In this document: positions 32,000 through 44,810 of the stretch, in pieces | Layout: every line of letters begins with the position of its first letter | Numbering within the stretch: the first letter of the stretch is position 1 | Assembly (NCBI GenBank): GCA_020152595.1 | Contig: JAIGNY010000912.1 | Coordinates: 663,001 to 727,000 of the forward strand | Direction of reading: 5' to 3' | DNA length: 64,000 bases | DNA from: Chiridota heheva | Lineage: Eukaryota > Echinodermata > Holothuroidea > Apodida > Chiridotidae | Notes under the pieces: model-generated | Told to the model about the DNA's origin: nothing | Database searches by the model: none | The model's input: only the letters and a program-made list of their open reading frames with translations | Translations under genes and position numbers: made by a program

Positions 32000-33640
32000 T
32001 AAAATCTAGATTGTATTTGTAGAACAAAATTAGAATTTATCAGCATTCCAACGGTCGAATATATGCAAAATCGCTGTTACGTGTGAAATAACTTGTAGTT
32101 AAATAACGGTGTATACACTGCTATGTTTCTTATGTAGATTTGTCAGTAAATGGGTGTTGCTGATGCCATACGAGGTATTGATCCTTTAATTTTGGGGGTC
32201 TGTGAGATTAGGGTATGGAAAATTCAGCGGGAAATGTTTTTGTTTCTGTTTGCATTTTTCCTCATCTTTGCTTTGATTCTGTTAACTAATATGTTATACA
32301 TACTTCAGTATACACTCCATTAATGTAAGAAAAAAGAAGAAATGGATGATTGACTGAAGGGGTCAGCAAACTGGGGTTCATCAGCCACATACCACTCTTG
32401 AACTGCAAAAAAACAAAAAGCAAGTAAAGCAAAATCAAGTAACCTAACTCTTGGGCTAAATATCACTCTTAAAGATTTATGGACAGGTAGAAACAAATTG
32501 AGCTAAATTGGAAGAAAATATGTGGCACTATTATGATAAATTATGCAAATTTTATTTAAATTTTTGTGACATCAGAATGAGAAAACCTATATATGTTAAC
32601 TTATTTTTTCAATCCTTTACCAACATTTGAATGGGAGCAGTTGAATGTAACCAAGAGGTTTTGAATCTCCATCATTCCTCAATCAAATTTAGGAGGGTGC
32701 TACAATCATGTGATTATCAGTGGCTGAAATTTAAGACAGATATTTAAAGAACTATATTAGATAGAGATTTTGAGCTGTGTTCTATTTCATACATCGCACT
32801 TCAAACTTTGTTTGGCCCTAATTTGGAAACAACAGTTATTTTTGAAGTAATTTAAGACTATGCTGCTCAAATTTTGAAGCTCATTCTGCTGGAGATCAAA
32901 TCCTTATTTGTCCATTGTCTGTATGCCTTTAAGTTGTGTAGCCTTTGAGCTACATATGGCTCCCTGTAGGTTTTTTTGTTATCAAACTCCCAAAACACAA
33001 CTTTGCCTATTCAATTGTATGTTCTTACAATAGAATATTTATGCATATCAAATTAAAAATTAATTATGTAACTGACCAATCACACAATTTGATACAATTA
33101 TTTCAAAGATGCAATGTCAAGAAACTACATGGCACTTATGTTCAGATTGTTTCTCTCTACTCTTTAAAGTATACAACTTATACATTCTAAATAAACCTAT
33201 AGTGAAATGGGCTATCACCAGAGGTGTAGGAAGCTGGGGTCGGGGGGGGGGGGGGAATGCTCCCTTGAGAGGATCACGTCTTTCTAGTTGGGAGGTAAAA
33301 TTAGGAAATTATTTGTTTTAAAGTTAAAAAGAATCAAATGGAAGGAAAATTTTGGTAAGATTATTGGAGATGTTGGTAAAATTTGTCAACATTTACCCAA
33401 AATTGAAGGAAATTTACCACAATTGAAGAAAATGGAAGAAAATTTATCCAAAAGGAAAACAATTATCTTCAAATAAGGGAAATTTTCTGATAAGAAGCAA
33501 CGTTTGATGGAAACTTAATTTATCAGTGCAGTTTTCCTGCTTGTAACTGGGAAACTTATGGGGTCCTTACCGCCACCCCCTGAGAAGTGACCCTTTCTAC
33601 CCCCTTGCAGGTTAACACATTTAGTAAATTATGATATCAA
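32000..33640. other. Intergenic, no recognised gene
   Basis: A/T-rich. Apart from a G run near 33241, nothing firm is visible. Confidence 0.5.
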
Positions 33641-34055
33641 CTCAGATAATTAGGAGGCTGTGTGGGAAGCAGTATCACACTGGTCACAAATTTCAAGTCT
33701 GTAATTTACTCCAGATCAACTCCACATCTTTCCTATCTCCTGCTTCCGACCTCTTCAAGAACAATCCTCCCTCCAACATAATCACTTTCCTCTGCAACAG
33801 CAATCTCTTCCACTTGATTGAATCCTTTTGCATACTCCCACCTTTCTCTCTCTCACATCCTTCTCCCTCTCTCCTTTACACCATCTTTTCTACTACACCT
33901 TATTTTCTCCAGAAATGTTCACTTCTTTCCATCCCTTCTTCCTTTTCCAACCATCTCTTTCCTACAGTAAGTTTAACACCTTAAATTTTAACACCCTCTT
34001 GGTACGTTTGACTTTGACTGTCGAGTGCTGTTAAACCTCATCAAACCAAACTAGT
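33641..34055 (+). mobile_element. LINE 3'-end relic
   Basis: The final 40 bases (TGCTGTTAAACCTCATCAAA near 34030) resemble the 3' ends of the two LINE copies (GTGCCGTTARGCC..CATCAAACAAAC), and the preceding C/T-rich sequence resembles their terminal coding/UTR region. No intact domain remains. Confidence 0.5.
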
Positions 34056-35632
34056 TTATCTTGAGAAACAACTGGTTGATGTGTGTGAAATATTGCACTG
34101 TTTTCTGGCACAATAGAGCTACTGTACTTAGCTCTTTTTTCCCTTTTAAAGGAGAAACAGACCTATAAGTGAATTTTTCAAATATTCATTGACATGTTTT
34201 GCCTCCTAAAAGGATACAAAAGTTATTGTTTATTAATCTTACATAACTACTTGGTATAAATAGTGGTGTTGGAAAAGTTACTCAGCTCTCCATGCAGGTC
34301 AAAAAACCTTGCTGAATATTTCAGTATCTTGAAAATTGCATCCCTACTTTTCGGTGTATAGTGCCCATTTGATATGGAAAAAAAGCAGTTTTGCATTCTT
34401 TATTCTGTTTGTTCTGTCCATAAAATTATATTTCATTGAAATGAAAATTTTAATCCTTCCATTAATTTCATGTTGCTATGGTGACAGCCAATAAATGAGC
34501 TGAGATACATCTCAGTTACTCTGAGATATATGATTTATCAAAGGAATAGTTCCTGTGTGTACTTAAAATAATTTCCACCTTCTATCAAAGACAAAATGAA
34601 ACAACTCAATGTTTGCTCTTTGTTATCTTAAAAGAGACAAAGTCTGATACAATCATTATTTCATATGGTAGAAGATAAAACTCTTAACCCACTACCAAAA
34701 ACAGCAAGTCAAAATCTTATTTCTATCTCAAGTTATAGATGTTTGAAGCCGACATATGGAGGCTGCCATTTTGTTCAAATTTGTCTTGAAAAACTGCATG
34801 ATGACATAATTTCTTCGACAGGGATAAATGGATTATAATGTATATCTTTATAAATGTGATTAAAGTTTTATTCCAAAATAATGTGCCACAAAATTTTAAC
34901 AGCATGTTTTGATAATTTCATGTGTAACAAAAATGTCCTCAACCTTTTACAAAATAAAAACCATTTTTCATAAGCTAGAAAACTTGAGGTAGATTATAAA
35001 AAAAAAAATCAAAACATTCCAACATCCTGCTGGACTGATGCCATCATAATCTGCATGTTTTGAAATCAAAATGGCAGCTCCCATGGCACTATTTAGTTGT
35101 ATCATTAAAGTTTTTAATAATTACAATAAATGTGTTAGATTGCTTTGGAAGGTATGAAACTTGATCAGAAGATTTGTTATTTTAATTCTATTATATGAAA
35201 CAGGATTATGTGAGACTTTATGTCTCCTTTAAGATATGTAGTACTTTTTGTAAAATTGTAAATATTTGTGTATATATATTTTTTCTCTTTTAAGTTTGTA
35301 GCATAGCGGGTCGGTGTTTCAGGTGCTTATGATTTGATCTAGTGCAAATACACAGTGTACAAAGAGAGGACGTAACGAAAGAAATAAATGAAATATCTTT
35401 AGAAGCATTCGTTGTCAATGTTTTCTTTTGTAATTTCTGTGTTAGAATTTGGAACAGGGGAATGGTTCCCCTCCCTCCCCGTAGTGGAGGAAAATGGGGA
35501 AAAGAGCCAAAGGCATAGCAACATGATTTTAAGTGCGTGTGTGTGTGTGTAGAAGAAAAGGTAGGGGGGGGGGGGGTGTTTACAAAACCACTCACTGTTG
35601 GGGTTTGTAGGGTATTCCTTACGCGTTAATAT
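34056..35632. other. Intergenic, A/T-rich; GT and G tracts near the end
   Basis: A short (GT)n tract near 35536-35550 and a G run at 35562-35577 are the only distinct features. Confidence 0.5.
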
Positions 35633-35880
35633 TTAAAGGAGCACTAGACCGGAAAGTGAGGGTGTATTTTTAGATTTTTAGGGGTCCCAAAAAATTGAAA
35701 GCTTTTTAGCACGCAACAGTATAGCATGTCTCTGGTTTATATAAATATTCAAATGAACTTTGCCCTCAAGTTGTTTGTGGTCTATGTAGGCATAAAGTTT
35801 ATCGATATGTTGTGAATGATATATCTGTGAAATTCGCAAAAACGATCACCCTCACTATACGGTCTATAGTGCTCCTTTAA
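35633..35880. mobile_element. TTAA-flanked MITE (AGGAGCACTA ends)
   Basis: TTAA-AGGAGCACTAGACCG on the left and CGGTCTATAGTGCTCCT-TTAA on the right, with AGTGAGGGT about 20 bases inside each end. The element is about 240 bases with intact TTAA on both sides and no coding content. Confidence 0.85.
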
Positions 35881-36330
35881 AATGGTGCAACCTGCTATCC
35901 CTTATCACCAGTACCAAGGTTCTTTAGGAAATGTAGGTTATCATCGTAAAATATCAATTCTTAGTAGTTGTTTTTAATTAAGACAGTATTAAAGAATTAA
36001 TTTAGACAGCATGACTCCCCAAAATCAAGAATTTTGTCTGGAAATTCAGTGGCCTGTATATATATGGCTAGGAAATTTAAAGAATTTGGAAAAATGGTAA
36101 ATTGCTACTACGTTTGTATTTTGGGACATGATCTCACATTACCATTCCCCCTCCCTTCCCCCTCCCCTCCTCCACCCATGATGCAGTCGATTCATAGTCC
36201 TGCCTTCTCTTTTAACCTTTTAGTCTGCAATTTATATGTCCTTACACTCTACTTGCAAACTGTACGATTATACGCTAACAGCGGTCTGTACAATATTGAA
36301 AGAAGAAATATTTCTAGCTCCTGGTCGGGA

Positions 36331-36521
36331 TTCGGGAAGACAAGTTCTCCACACACGTTGAAAAGGCAAGTCCTCCACACTCGTTGGGAAGACAAGTCCT
36401 CCTAACACGTTTTAAGTCCTCCACACACGTTGGGAAGGCTAGTCCTCCACACACGTTGGGGAGGCTAGTCCTCCACACACGTTGGGAAGGCTAGTCCTCC
36501 ACACACGTTGGGAAGGCTAGA
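36331..36521. repeat. 26-bp tandem repeat, about 7 copies
   Basis: Units contain GTTGGGAAGGCTAGTCCTCC followed by ACACAC. Some early copies are shortened or diverged. Confidence 0.93.
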
Positions 36522-39500
36522 CCTCTCCTTGTCATGCATATTCTGGCAACACCCGTTTTTCTTGATTTTCATTCAGTCATATGACTTATGATGCTAATAA
36601 CAATCAGAGGAATTTTAAATGTGATAGGTAATAAGAGCTCATTTCAGATTTGTTATCCCTCAAATAAAGTAAAAATAAAACAAAGTATCCTAACAGCATG
36701 TTTCTATAAATTGTTAAAAAAACTGTTAATTTTCTTGTAGTACAGTCCCTAAACAGTCAATCCCCAAGCTCAAGAAAATAAGGAGTTTGAGGTCATCTTA
36801 CAGCGGGCAAGTGGCGTTTATCATAACCAGTTCAGTTTCCAAACTAACCATTGACAGACCAAATAGATTTGAAGATTTTAAATATTCTCAATTTGAGCTG
36901 AATAAAAAGGACAATTAGCTCAAGATCAGATCTTGTCGCGAATCTCACTTTTTCTTTCATATAATTCAGTCATTTAAAATGTCTGTGCCCTCTTGCGTGA
37001 AATTCAACAAAATATATAAATGAGAGAATATTGAGACATTTGTCCATTTCCTTCTTTTGCAGTGGTTGTGCTTCGCTTTGAGCAGTTGAGAAAAATCCTG
37101 GATACGTACCTAATTGACAGATTGAAGCCAACTTATAGATAAAACCTCGAAATTCCGTCTAAATCAATGGACGCTTTCAGACAACAAGGGGAGTTTGGGA
37201 GGATCGAAATAGTTTGAAACCAATGTTCCCAATATAAATTATGTGGGGAAAATAATTGTAATGTCGTAAAACAACACAGAAAATGGACAAAAATCTTATT
37301 GGTTATTTTTCATAATATATTTAAGATATTGTTTTCTGTACATAATGTCATGAATAAATTACATTTCGTATTATTCTTCTTTCCAAATACAGCCTGCATT
37401 ACCAGGGGTGCGGTTAGACTTTGGATCCAGCGCTGGGGTGGGAATAATAAATTGATTATGATGTTTTTACTGAAAATTATAAACTTTGTATGCTTTAATG
37501 TTACAAATAATGAGGTGATTGGTGAACATGTTATTTGTTAATCCCATGATTCCATAGTATGCTTTCACAATCGTAGTTACACCATTGTGCACTGTGGGTG
37601 TTTTTCAGAGCGCGCGTTTGAGATCGCATGATGGTGAGATGTGAATTTGCAATTTATAATTGAATATTTATGATTAAACATTTCATTGCATTGATTTAGT
37701 TTTGTTCTTGCAATCAGGGCAAATTGATATACTTTCACATAAGAAAAGTTTTTAGTAATCTTCTTCATTTATGTAAATCGCAAGAGAAAAAGAACTTAGA
37801 TAATTTCCATTGTGAAGTCGAAAAGAAAAGCACACAGTAGATGGAATTCTGATCACGTGACAAACCATTTAGCTGATTGGTCTTGCACAAAATGACATGA
37901 TAGTGTATCCATAGTTCCATTGCGGTGTTCTATAGTGGCGTGGTTACTGTTTACCCCCCTCCCCCTCCCCCCACCACACCAGATCCCATCCCATTAACAT
38001 GGTCTATAGCAATAATCATGTCGAAAAGATATGCTTCAACCGCCCATTGTCCAAAGGTTGTTAATGTCTATGTTGCAATATCCACGTGGATTAGGGGTCG
38101 TGGGACGAAATCAGGCTGATGACAAATTTTCTTTCCAAAATGTGTCTTTAAACTGTTTGGAGCCTAAATTTTACTGATTGAAGAGCAAGAAAGGGACATT
38201 TCTTAAAAATTTTAATCTTTCGGCTAAATTTGCAGACTTTTTAACAAACGTTATGGACATTTTGGGAAGGTATTGGCGTCGAACGACCATAAGACACATC
38301 TTGGTTACACCCATGATATCTTGAAAGCTTCCCAGCAGAAATTTAAGAAGTGTTACCAATAATACATGCCATTTAGGTCAACATTTTAAGATTGAGTACC
38401 AGTGCCACCGAGAGAATTGCGTGGCTGGGGCAAACTCAAATTACCCCCTCACTTACGGTCCAGTGCTCTTTGACTGTCTTTGTTTGTAATGTGAATAATT
38501 ACAAGGGGAAGTATTTAGGTATATGGAAGTTAACGTCTAAGGAATTAAAAGGAAACGGTAACAAAATGCAGATAGGTATTTTCAATTTTGTAAATTGTGG
38601 ACAAGCGGAAACAATTGTGAACAAACGGAAACAATTGAGCATTGGATCTATTTTAATACGCAATATCACGTGAATGATGTATGTCACGGCGAAACAGAAG
38701 GATATATTACAGGACAACCTATTATTGCACATCATAGACCTATATAAATGTACATGCAGACAAAAAGAACACTCCTGTTAAGCTATACTTTCAAAGAGGG
38801 ATCTTGTCTCAAGACAATTGATTCACACGTCACTAGATAATCTGATATATACTAGTGACGCTACTACCGCGGTCGTTATTGATTGGCTTGTCATTGTTTG
38901 TGTGAATACTTCAACCAATCAGAATGTTGAATTGTTTTAACACGATAACTTATAACAGGTTAAGTAAGCTTTATTTTTCTTCAGAAATTGCAAATCATAT
39001 GTACCAAATAAAAATGCTACCAGCCAGGGTCAGGTTATAACATGTAGGTATATGTCAAGACGCCTAAGTGGTTTAGATGAAGGGTTTTTAAACAGTGAAG
39101 GAGTCACAGATCTTTGGATGAAATGTTAGAAGCTGATAGAAGGAATATGATGGATGAAGTACAGTATATATAGATGACAATATGGCACCATCATTTACGC
39201 GACGAGGTTCCATCGTCCTCTCCGCGGAGATAGGTTAACCATCATTAATCGTGTTTCTCACCCTGTCCCATTTTGGAGGTTAGATTAGAATATCTAGGAC
39301 GGTGAGAGAATATCCCGGATGGTGAGCGTATATCTTTAGTCTCCGGCATTTAAGCCACCTCGGATATAAAAGAATAAAGAGAAAGAAAGCGACGGAGACG
39401 AAGAACGGAGAGAAAAGGACAAATAGAAATATTAAAGGAGAAAAGATAGATGTATGGTAGAATAAACAAAAGAAGGAACAAATATGGATAGGAGAAAAAG

Positions 39501-40172
39501 GGGGAGAACCGTAAAGGAGAATGGTTGTCGAAAAAGAGTAGAAACTGAGGCAAGAGGCCAGGCTACCACGAAAGAGATGCTACAACAAATTAAGACATGA
39601 AGTCAAGACGAACCGAAAAAGTAAAACGGAAACTGACAGGGGCTGGTTTCCATCAATTTCGTAGAAAAAGACGAGGCAGATCTTGTATACAGGTATAAGA
39701 AAATTGGAGAAGAGAAGCTTGCCTTTAAGGCAGTAAGGACATAGAAAGGAGGAGGATAGTAAGCAATGTACGAGGAGTGACAGTTCAATAAAACAAGAAG
39801 AAAGACATTTAAACATAAAGTACGAGGGGGAGAGGAAGAAAATACATTTGCTGTTTGAAAATAAGAGCAAATACTCGAAAGGCATACGTAAGTATTGAAA
39901 TAAACGAAGCAGAACATTATAAGAAAAGTAATTTATTAGACCGATGTTGGCATCCATTATTTATCTTTCAAGGTCGGATGTTATTACATTGTTATTACAG
40001 AGAGGGCACATTAGCAGATATATAGAAATGAGGGGATGTGGTGAACGTAGCGGCATAGGAGGGGAGGCGGCTCAGGCGGGTGACACGTGTTTATGATGAT
40101 GAGGAGACAGGAGTAGGTTAATTAAAAAAGAAAACAAATATTAGCTGGAGGAGAGTCAAGCGCAGTGAAAAG
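36522..40172. other. Intergenic, no recognised gene
   Basis: No coding sequence with splice support. 39360-39960 is strongly purine-rich on the + strand (many AGAAAGGAG-like runs), but I see no clear periodic unit. Confidence 0.5.
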
Positions 40173-40319
40173 TCAGGAAGGACGGAAATGCCAGGAAGGA
40201 CGGAAATGCTATGAAGGACGGAAATGCCAGGAAAGACGGAAATGGCAGGAAGGATGGAAATGCCAGGAGGGACGGAAATGTCAGGAAGGACGAAAGTAAG
40301 GGATGCCAGGAGGGACGGG
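40173..40319. repeat. 18-bp tandem repeat, about 8 copies
   Basis: The unit is AAGGACGGAAATGCCAGG, with substitutions in several copies (GGAAAGACGG, GGAAGGATGG). Confidence 0.92.
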
Positions 40320-40777
40320 GGACACGGGGTGGGGGGAGGGGGTGCAGCCTATGTCACTGACAATCAACATATTGAAGGCGTATGTACTGACATAAGGCGA
40401 CATATAGCCTTCAAATTTGTCACGTGATCGCGATAAACATACATGCCACATCATGCATGTGGTCCTGATCTTCGGCATTTTGGCCCTGATGTTATGAACT
40501 GAGTTGCCATGGTGAAAATAGTAAATTCTTTTGAATATTGAAAGTGGGCTTTACGAAAGCAAATGATTTTGTGAATTTTAGCTTTTTAGCTTTGACAATT
40601 TAGCTTTTAAAGTTAGTCTAAGAAAATGCAGGCTATACGATGTCATGAAAAGCATACTATGGAATCGCATTGAATAATTTTGTTTATTCAATAGTAAAAA
40701 GTGAATGGTATGAGTGAGCCTTATATGAAAGAAAATCATACTAACAACCCCACCCACAGCGCTGAGATGTTTGAAGA

Positions 40778-40879
40778 TTATTGAGGTGCCACCTTCCCTC
40801 TGGTAGTTTTTTGTAGAAGCTGTTCCCAATGCTTATCCAAGAACTGTTTAGCTTTGGCTCGCCGGTCCTCACTTTCTTC
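40778..40879 (-). CDS. Small gene, exon 3 (terminal)
   Basis: The acceptor (CTCTAG on the minus strand) lies at 40880-40881. It encodes EESEDRRAKAKQFLDKHWEQ and LLQKTTRGKVAPQ, then TAA. Confidence 0.66.
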   Translation of the reverse strand, partial: EESEDRRAKAKQFLDKHWEQLLQKTTRGKVAPQ

Positions 40880-43630
40880 CTAGAGATACAAATGTCAAAA
40901 GAAAAGAAATATATGTCTCTGAAATCTTTTTGACAAATAAATTTGTACTGGATCCAAGTTATTGACAAATAACAAATATGTTCATTTGATTTCATTGAGT
41001 TTGGAGGAGTAGGCCTAAATGATCTCTTTTTTGTAGTTTTGCATTTCATCCAAAACAGTTACCAGGTAACGAAACCATTCTGCAGACTGCAGACTCGTCT
41101 ACGTTTTTAAAATGCAACTGTAATTCTGTTTTTGAATATTTTCAAAATGATCATTCTTTTACTGAATGAACTTGTGATTTTTGCAACTGAATGATTAAGA
41201 TTTTAATGTTTTGGCATCGTGTTAAAATATGCGACTGCACGATGCCAAATCATTAATCTTTATATAACATTTCCGTGTTGGATTTTTAAAATTCGTAAAA
41301 ATAACTAAAAAGAATAAAGAAACGAAAAAGTTTACGTAAATTTAGTCGCTTTATTTAGAAATTTACCTGTTGTAAAAATGAAATAATACAAATAATCAAG
41401 GTAGTGTAATGGTTTAATGCACTCGTGGCAATGAATACTCAAAAAAACTTCTATAAACAAGATATATAACATGACGAGAAATCAATAGTTTTAGTTATTT
41501 TTATTAGGGCTTACCAAAGTCCCGTTTACGGAATGCTCAAGTTCTCTGGAATCGTGATAGAACAGAAAATTGCTTTTTCTTGTAATATGGGCGAGAATTG
41601 TCTACCGGAAGTGTGGGTGGTGGTGGAGGGGGTATGGGAGCAAAATCACACTAAGATACAAAAAAATCACCATACAAACGACATGAATTCGGGAAAAAGG
41701 GATATCCCCCTTGCCAACCCCAAATTATGTCAAAGCCTTGTTAAATTCTTGCTAATATAACATAGCATTACAAAATTACGGGCTAAGAAGGGTTAGTTAC
41801 CCTGTAAAAATCCCAAACTAACACCACCACCACCACAACAACAAAAACAAATCACAAACGCCCAGAATGAGCAAAGATCTTATCAATGTTAACCTTAAAA
41901 TTGTGAACAGAATTGGAGCAAACTACCCACTCAGGCAAAGCATTCCACTCATTAACAACTCTTTGCGAAAAGCTAAAACGCCAAATATCTATCCGTGGAA
42001 CTCTTTGGACAACTTTAAACTGTTACCACGTGTCACATGGGGATTAGCTGAAACATGCAAGAAATAACAGGAAGTCAAAGCATCACTACCAGATAGGAAC
42101 TTAAAAAAATGAATCATATCGCCACATACTCTTTTCAATTCAAGCGTGGTCAACTCAAGCGTGGTCAAACCAAAATTCGCAACCTAGATTCATAAGAGAG
42201 ATTCCTAACTTCGCTGAACCTGCCCCAGAATGAACTTATCCTTCTCATAAAAGGGACTCTAAGCCGGAATAACTTACTCAAGGTGAGGCCTGACTAACTG
42301 CTTATACAAATGAAGAACAACTTCTCCATCAAAAAAAAAAAAAAAATCTTCTAATGAAACCAAGCATCCTATATGAAGTGTATATACTATCCGGAATGCT
42401 TGAAAGCGTTTAAACATGTAGTTGGGCTGAGGAAGCAAGGCTTATTGACTGAGTAAATGCTCCTTTGACCTCCTGGATACACCACTGACCCCCTTCTGCC
42501 TTACCTTCCGGCGTTTCTCCGCCTCCTTAAGCTTCTGATCCAGCTCTTTCTTTGTGAGCTCAATCAGGTTCCGCGTCCGGGGTCTTACTACCCAATGTGG
42601 TGGAAGCTTTGCTTTGAGTCTACACTGATCGTATCGCACACTGGCGATGAAGACGGGGCCGACGCTGTCAGAGTGACCTCTGGTATGGTCAGCTGATGGT
42701 CTTGGTGATGTTGAGTTTGGGCTTGAGTCCGGCGGAGAGGGTATGCGGTAATCGGCTGCCACTGATGGCACGGCGTTGGTAGGAGCAATCTGAAAAAGGA
42801 AGAATCAACGTCTTTTTTTTTTTTCGTTTTTACACTCTCACAAAAGTTTAGAATGTGTTGCCAAAACTTAAATATAACGGACAAAACTGGTCTAGGGATT
42901 CACGTTGTAATTGCAGTAGTGTAGCAGAGTATGGGAGAATTAAGGTCGTATAACCCCCTCCCCACCCCACTCCTCCCCACCCCCTTTCCCTGCTCGTTAT
43001 TGTCGTCAACACTAGATTTTCGAACATTACAATAGGGTCTAAACAGCTAAAGCGCATATTGTTAAAAACGAAGTTTAAAACGCTGCGTTTTGAACATCAA
43101 GCTATGCTTGGATTAAGGATGTTCTTCGTGATTGACACGTTGTCTTTGCCTCAAGTTGTCATGTGACAATCAATTCGCGAATTCGAATATAAGTTGCACA
43201 TTTGAGCTCATTTTAGGTGTAGGGAAGTTCTTATATAAATAAATAACTATTTTTAAATAACAACAAGGTAAAGTCAAAGAGGATAACTTCATATTACGTC
43301 AGTACGGGGGTACATTCAGACTGTCTCAAAGACGGTTGGACTGTCAGACAAGTAACACAGTCACAAGAAACAACCAACATGTACACCGGCAAAATATTAA
43401 AAATAATAAAAAATGGATCACGCCTTACAGTTCAAACATGTCAAAGGTCTGAAATTTCGAGTCTCATTGCAGTGGTAGGCTAAATGCTGATAAAGACATG
43501 GTTTTTTTACCTTTGTATTCGTTCGTAAAAATCGGGCGAAACAATGTCTCCTCTTCTTGGCATTTGGAACCTTTTCTTCAGATTCAACAGCAGATGGTCG
43601 AAGGCAAAGTAGAGGGAAGCAGCAAGGCAT
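40778..43630 (-). CDS. Small three-exon gene, possibly stathmin-domain-like (168 codons)
   Basis: Exons 43630-43511, 42789-42505 and 40879-40778 join in phase 0 at consensus GT-AG sites, giving 40 + 95 + 33 codons and a TAA stop. The N-terminus MPCCFPLLCLRPS is short, hydrophobic and cysteine-rich, which could allow lipid attachment to membranes, as in neuronal stathmins. A basic stretch (KKRRHCFARFL), a Ser/Pro-rich middle (PSPPDSSPNSTSPRPS), then KLPPHWVVRPRTRN and a charged predicted helix (LTKKELDQKLKEAEKRRK, EESEDRRAKAKQFLDKHWEQ) follow. The helix resembles the stathmin LEEIQKKLEAAEERRK pattern, but the match is short. The splice pattern makes a real gene likely; the family is a guess. 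Confidence 0.68.
41820..42390 (-). mobile_element. CR1-type LINE 3' fragment in the intron of the small gene
   Basis: The minus-strand translation, with several frame breaks and stops, shows LYKQLVRPHLEY, GLTTLEL, LKRVCGDMIHFFKFL, TRGNSLKL and a VVNEWNALPE-like end. These are the standard C-terminal landmarks of CR1/L2-type reverse transcriptases. An A/T run at 42332-42347 interrupts it. It is degenerate and in the same orientation as the gene. Confidence 0.78.
42505..42789 (-). CDS. Small gene, exon 2
   Basis: Acceptor TTTCAG at 42790-42795 and donor GTAAGG from 42504 downwards. 95 codons: a Ser/Pro-rich region, then a basic, helical end LKEAEKRRK. Confidence 0.7.
43511..43630 (-). CDS. Small gene, exon 1
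   Basis: ATG at 43630; donor GTAAAA from 43510 downwards. 40 codons starting MPCCFPLLCLR. This start is chosen because it opens the frame that joins exon 2 in phase. Confidence 0.62.
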
Positions 43631-44554
43631 TGTTAATTATCGTTTCGAAATCACTTGTGTAAAAAATGTCTGTAGAATACGATGTAAAATCAGATCTGGT
43701 TAATTAGCTTACGTTTAAACCTGTTTGTTGTGTACATCTGTACATCGCGTTGTCGTGCGCAATAAAGTGTTTGTGTTACGTACGTCACAAAAGCATTTTT
43801 TCCATGAAGTTAATCGTACTCCATATGCGCGCATGAGCAGAGAAGCAAGTGCGTACACCTCAAAAGTTGACGTTAATTTGAGCGCACATCAATACGTCAC
43901 CAAAACTCAGCGTGCGACGTATACATTTCCTTCGGTTATATCCGACGCACTTTGGCACCTTTTCTCTTGGATATATTCGAGAAAAGTTTCGCCAATGACC
44001 TGCGACCTGCGACCAATGACCTGGTGAAGCGCTTAACCTGATTTGCATAATAAAAGCAGCTCGTCCCAAGGAATAAGGAATTGATAGTGAACAGGTGTTG
44101 TGACGTTGAGCTGTCTTTCTTCCTATTGCAAATTCAAGGATTTTTTTGAATTAGTTTACAGATCATGTCCATCTTGAATGATAGAGGCCAGAGCTGTGAA
44201 GAATGATATCTTGTTCCCTTCAGAGAAGTATCGACAGTCTACTGTTAAAAGTGACATCACACCAGTGGGTGTGACCAGGGTAAAAGGTGAAATAAGTGTG
44301 GGCCCGTGTAACAAATGAGTTTGCATATCTTGTAATAGACAATTACGTGTACTGTTTACATAAGCAATGATGTAGACTAACTACCCCTCCCCCTCCCCCA
44401 CCCACATACTCCCCGGGCCATGACACTGTATGACACCACATCAGTTTGCTGATGGGGAATGGCCTGATGAGGAAAGACACGTCAATATAATACAATAAAA
44501 AAGTAAATAAAAAGAGAGTTCAATCACCAAGTGAATATGTAGGCCAATTTCTAA
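43631..44554. other. Upstream flank of the small gene
   Basis: Likely contains its promoter, but I see no convincing TATA box or other site. No coding content. Confidence 0.4.
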
Positions 44555-44810
44555 AAGTCACCAAAATCGGTTGATTCAATGATAACGAATTGCAAAAGTC
44601 ACTTTCTTTAAAAACAGTCGCTTCGAATTCTTTTTGTTCCAAATAATGTTATATAACTTTTGGTACTCTATCAGGATACCCATGTCGTCCTAACGTGAAA
44701 AGTGGAATTTTTGACCGATTTGGGCGCCGGATTTTTTAACCTTATAAGTGACTTCAATCATTCGTTATCATTCAGTCAATGGGGAAAATCACGATTGTGG
44801 TGACTTTCGT
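44555..44810. mobile_element. MITE with AAAGTCACCA ends
   Basis: AAAGTCACCAAAATCG..AATGATAACGAATTG on the left is mirrored by AACGAATGATTG / CATTCGTTATCATT and CGATTGTGGTGACTTT on the right. The inverted ends are about 50 bases with mismatches. No target duplication could be fixed. Confidence 0.65.

Noticed and set aside
39360-39957. Minus-strand frames of 67-125 codons rich in Phe/Leu/Ser
   Set aside because: They arise from a purine-rich + strand; no splice support, domain or conservation signal that I can see.
43725-44027. A 100-codon + strand frame upstream of the small gene
   Set aside because: No recognisable motif; antisense to the presumed promoter region of the small gene.
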